Source: JBBRYB01 sp038238115
GTDB taxonomy: Bacteria > Actinomycetota > Actinomycetes > Propionibacteriales > Nocardioidaceae
Direction of reading: 5' to 3'
NCBI GenBank assembly: GCA_038238115.1
Contig: JBBRYB010000127.1
Location: forward strand, 1 to 6,985
DNA: 6,985 nucleotides
Positions within the stretch are counted from its first letter, which is position 1, and each line of letters starts with the position of its first letter. The notes under the pieces are model-generated. The model saw only the letters and a program-made list of their open reading frames with translations, was not told where the DNA came from and made no database searches. Of the stretch, positions 4,557 through 6,985 are shown piece by piece. The position numbers were made by a program, and so were the translations under genes.

Positions 4557-6347
4557 TCAGCGTCCCGCTGCGTAGCCCTGCGCGGCCCGGGAGTTCGCCG
4601 CAGCGCGCAGCTGGTCGCCGTTCTTGGCCACGACGCTCAGCCTTCCGAGGGTCCAGCTCCCGGCTCGAACGATCCGGTGTCCGCGCCTCACGAGGTCGTC
4701 GACCACTGCTGCGGGAAGACGATCCTCCACGACCACCTCTCCTGGGTGGGCGTCTCGTGGGTAGAACGAGGACGGGAAGTGCGTGGTGTGGAACATCGGC
4801 GCGTCGATGACTGCCTGGAGGTTGAGGTCACCGCGCAGGTCTGCCTGCACGACGGCGGCGAAGAAGACGGCCTGCCACTGGTCCTGCTGGTCACCACCGG
4901 GTGTGCCGAACGCCAACCACGGCTCGCCGTCTCGGAGGGCGATGGTCGGAGTCAGGGTCGTCCGCGGGCGCACCCGCGGGCGAAGCGAGTTGGGGAGCCG
5001 CGGCTGCAGGTAGAACATCTGTGACCGCGTTCCGAGCGGAAACCCGAGCTCCCGGATCACGGGTGAGCTCTGCAGCCAGCCCCCGCTCGGCGTGACCGAG
5101 ACGAGGTTGCCCCATCGGTCGACCACGTCCACGTGACAGGTGTCGCCGCGTGTCTGCCCCGCGCTGCCGACTGCAGGTTCGCCGCTGGTGGCGTCGTCGT
5201 CGATCTCGTCGAACGTGGGCTCCGGGAGTACTGCCAGCACCGGAGGCCGGCCGTCGGGCGAGCCCGGACGCATCTCCAGGCTGGCCCGCTCGCCGACGAG
5301 CGGCGCGCGCTCGGCGGCGTACTCCGGCGACAGCAGGCAGCCGAGCGGCACGTCGAAGTGGAGCGGGTCGCCGTACCACGCCTCCCGGTCAGCGAAGGCG
5401 AGCTTGGCCGACTCGACGACCAGGTGGATCCATTCGGCGGAGAGCGGTTCGCGGGTGAGCAGGTCAACGGCGTCGAGCAGCCGTAGCTGTTGCGCGAGCA
5501 CCGGCCCCTGGCCCCACGGGCCGGTCTTGAGCACCTGGTAGCGACCGGCGAAGTCGCCCGTCACCGGCTGCTCGATGTCGGCCGTCCACTCCGCCATGTC
5601 CTGACCGGTGAGAAAGCCTGCATGGTCGTGTCCGGAAGCGTCTCGCCACTCGGCGCGGCTGAACCGATCGACTGCCTGGGCGACGAATCCGGTGTAGAAG
5701 GCCCGACGCGCCGCAGCGATCCGGGCATCACGGGAGGCACCGACGGCCTCGGCCAGCAAGCGTCGGTACGTGCGTGCCGTCGCCGGGACTCGCCAGTGGA
5801 CACCGCTCGCCGGAGCCGAACCACCGTCGAGCCACACCTCGGCCGACGGTCGCCAGTGCCGCCTGAACAGATCCGCGACGGCGGCGATCGTGGCGCTCGT
5901 GCCGGGGAGGACGGGGAACCCGGATTCCGCGTAGTGCAACGCGTAGGCGAGGACGTCCGTGAGCTCCCAGCTCCCCCAGCGCTCCAGCATTGTCGTCCAG
6001 GCACCGAACGAGCCGGGCACCGTCGCTGCGAGCAGACCGCTTCCGGGGACGAGGTCCAGTCCCAATGCCCGGAACCCCGCAATGGACGCGGCGGCCGGCG
6101 ACACACCCTGCCCGCAGATGACGCTGGGGCCGTGGTCCTCCACGCTCCACAACAGCGCGGACAGATCACCGCCGGGACCGTTGAGGTGCGGTTCGACGAT
6201 CTGCAGCACGAAGCCTGCTGCCGCCGCGGCGTCGACAGCGTTGCCTCCGCGCTCCAGGACGCTCATCCCCGACGCGGAGGCAAGCCAGTGCGTACTCGCG
6301 ACCATCCCGAAGCTGCCCACCAGCTCCGGTCGGGTCTGTGTGGTCAC
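4557..6347 (-). CDS. Gamma-glutamyltransferase-family enzyme (Ntn hydrolase), substrate uncertain
   Basis: This 596-residue enzyme has the gamma-glutamyltranspeptidase fold, normally made as a precursor that cuts itself before a catalytic Thr. The GTG start at 6347 has AGGAG 4 bases upstream. There is no signal peptide, so it should act in the cytosol, unlike the exported glutathione enzymes. Features include SVLERGGNAVDAA (29-41), a NGPGGD loop (56-61), the likely nucleophile T403 in GDTCHVDVVDRWGNLVSVT, LRPRVRPRTTLTPT (455-468) and GTPGGD (481-486), the usual glycine pair of the oxyanion hole. The Arg that binds the glutamyl carboxylate in E. coli GGT (R114, in FREMAP) is not seen: the matching stretch reads ICGQGVSPAAA (77-87). 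This suggests an amide hydrolase of the HpxW (oxamate amidohydrolase) or YwrD type rather than a glutathione hydrolase. The specific substrate is a guess. The gene seems complete. Confidence 0.9.
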   Translation of the reverse strand: MTTQTRPELVGSFGMVASTHWLASASGMSVLERGGNAVDAAAAAGFVLQIVEPHLNGPGGDLSALLWSVEDHGPSVICGQGVSPAAASIAGFRALGLDLVPGSGLLAATVPGSFGAWTTMLERWGSWELTDVLAYALHYAESGFPVLPGTSATIAAVADLFRRHWRPSAEVWLDGGSAPASGVHWRVPATARTYRRLLAEAVGASRDARIAAARRAFYTGFVAQAVDRFSRAEWRDASGHDHAGFLTGQDMAEWTADIEQPVTGDFAGRYQVLKTGPWGQGPVLAQQLRLLDAVDLLTREPLSAEWIHLVVESAKLAFADREAWYGDPLHFDVPLGCLLSPEYAAERAPLVGERASLEMRPGSPDGRPPVLAVLPEPTFDEIDDDATSGEPAVGSAGQTRGDTCHVDVVDRWGNLVSVTPSGGWLQSSPVIRELGFPLGTRSQMFYLQPRLPNSLRPRVRPRTTLTPTIALRDGEPWLAFGTPGGDQQDQWQAVFFAAVVQADLRGDLNLQAVIDAPMFHTTHFPSSFYPRDAHPGEVVVEDRLPAAVVDDLVRRGHRIVRAGSWTLGRLSVVAKNGDQLRAAANSRAAQGYAAGR

Positions 6348-6481
6348 GATGCTCCTGAGATCAACCGGCGCTTAGCGGTGGTATTGCATGGCACAGTATG
6401 GCCAGTGCTTCGGGCGACTGCACCGCCCCATGTTTCGTGGAGCGTCTGATCCGCGAAAGGGAGAAGAAGACACGTCAGAAC

Positions 6482-6673
6482 GGCACTGTTGCATTGAGCG
6501 ATCCAGCGAGCGTCCCGCCGCAAAACGCGCGGCACGCCGGCACCTAACCTCCCGCAGGGCGTCCCATTGTGCCGACTGCAACGGCCTGATGGCGCCCTCG
6601 GGACACGTCGCGAGGCAGCCGACAGGAAGATCTGCTGTGCCCCCTTCACAAGATGCTTCAATGCAACAGTGCC
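6482..6673. mobile_element. MITE-like element, copy 2, with IS26-type ends
   Basis: This 192-bp segment has 14-bp perfect terminal inverted repeats, GGCACTGTTGCATT at 6482-6495 and its complement at 6660-6673. It matches the element at 3947-4137 at both ends (the first 23 bases are identical) and in the block at 6606-6640, while the middle has diverged. A hairpin GCCGC-loop-GCGGC at 6517-6533 sits in the same place as the hairpin of copy 1, with different bases. No 8-bp target duplication is seen (GTCAGAAC left, GATGGGGG right). No coding capacity is evident. It lies between the start of the GGT-family gene and the putative lanKC, so it may separate or alter their control regions. Confidence 0.75.
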
Positions 6674-6817
6674 GATGGGGGACAAAGCAGAGCGATTTGG
6701 TAAGAATCGGCTGAGCAGACAATCCAAATCAGCGATAGGGGAGAACTACGCGTAACGGCAGCCTGGTGCAATGCCGGTGGGCAAGGCCGACGTTTACGTG
6801 CGTTGCGAGGAGGGCTC

Positions 6818-6985
6818 ATGGACAACGGACTTGAGGGCTTCTGCCTGACCAGCCAGATCTTTTACGACTCACCGCACCTCGCGCGCGACGACGACGTCGA
6901 TTTCGAGATCGCCCAGGCTCCGGTGCCGGACGGCTGGGAAAGGGCTGATCTCGAGGACTGGTTGGTCTACACGCCCGTCGACGGA
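6818..6985 (+). CDS. Putative class III lanthipeptide synthetase LanKC, N-terminal fragment
   Basis: Translation from the ATG at 6818 is open to the window end (56 residues). AGGAGG at 6808-6813 is a strong ribosome site. The peptide resembles the start of LanKC/RamC-type synthetases: a short opening with EGFCLTSQIFYDSP (6-19), where family members have a pattern like Y-E-x-[YF]-C-x-x-D-x-x-F-[YF]-D-x-P, then APVPDGWER (34-42) and DWLVYTP (47-53), where they have PLP-x-GW and DW-x-x-x-P. In the family this is followed by a phospho-Ser/Thr lyase domain, a protein kinase domain and a LanC-like cyclase, which together dehydrate and cyclise a precursor peptide. None of those domains is in the window, so the call rests on the short N-terminal pattern recalled from memory. 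No precursor peptide gene is seen upstream. Confidence 0.7.
   Translation, partial: MDNGLEGFCLTSQIFYDSPHLARDDDVDFEIAQAPVPDGWERADLEDWLVYTPVDG

Noticed and set aside
6379..6404. Partly palindromic stretch (TGGTATTGCATGGCA and TGGCACAGTATGGCCA) ahead of the GGT-family gene, considered as an operator
   Set aside because: The arms are short and imperfect and no regulator gene is nearby, so it is not distinguishable from chance.
5490..6449. A 319-codon plus-strand open frame opposite the GGT-family gene
   Set aside because: The opposite strand encodes a clear full-length GGT-family protein. This frame has an Arg/Gly/Pro-rich composition without motifs, typical of antisense shadows in GC-rich DNA.
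6697..6718. TTGGTA with a GACAAT-like hexamer considered as a promoter for lanKC
   Set aside because: Spacing is about 15 bases and the -10 match is poor. The evidence is too weak to list as a feature.
6675..6755. A 26-codon ORF just after the second MITE-like element
   Set aside because: It is short, has no ribosome site because its upstream sequence is the MITE end, and has no recognisable motif.
6771..6848. A 25-codon ORF overlapping the start of the putative lanKC, considered as a lanthipeptide precursor
   Set aside because: It has no ribosome site, no leader motif and no Ser/Cys-rich core, and it overlaps the lanKC start in another frame.

Overview
The window looks like an accessory region of a high-GC actinobacterium (Actinomycetota). 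The GC content is high, codons favour G or C in third position, GTG starts are common, and the gene families are actinobacterial. Much of the window is insertion-sequence debris between a few ordinary genes, as on a plasmid, in a genomic island or in a strain with active IS6-family elements.

Layout. Positions 1-131 hold the 5' end of an IS6-family element on the minus strand, cut by the window edge. Positions 358-1282 encode the first 308 residues of a CitE/HpcH-type lyase that has lost its C-terminus. It is interrupted by a second IS6-family copy (1283 to about 2104) whose transposase appears intact (1327-2022). About 360 bases without a recognisable gene follow. Next come two convergent genes only 4 bases apart: a secreted protein of unknown function (2463-3071, +) and a small multi-pass membrane protein with a repeated H-x-x-E-H motif (3076-3627, -).

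Positions 3788-4523 are a nested pile of mobile DNA. It starts with the first ~159 bases of a third IS6-type element, which carry a perfect 63-bp tandem duplication. Then comes a 191-bp element with 14-bp perfect terminal inverted repeats of IS26 type, and last the 3' part of an IS5-family transposase. Positions 4557-6347 (-) encode a cytosolic gamma-glutamyltransferase-fold enzyme that keeps the catalytic Thr but lacks the usual glutamate-binding Arg. A second copy of the ~190-bp element lies at 6482-6673. The window ends in the first 56 codons (6818-6985, +) of what looks like a class III lanthipeptide synthetase (LanKC).

How the parts relate. The IS6-type ends (GGCACTGTTGC...) recur at least eight times and account for most of the breakpoints. 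The two ~190-bp elements share ends with the IS6 copies, encode no transposase and resemble each other along their length, so they are probably MITE-like elements mobilised by IS6-type transposase. The metabolic genes are separated by IS debris and do not form one operon. The two most interesting leads are the possible lanthipeptide cluster starting at the right edge and the repeated short IS6-derived elements.
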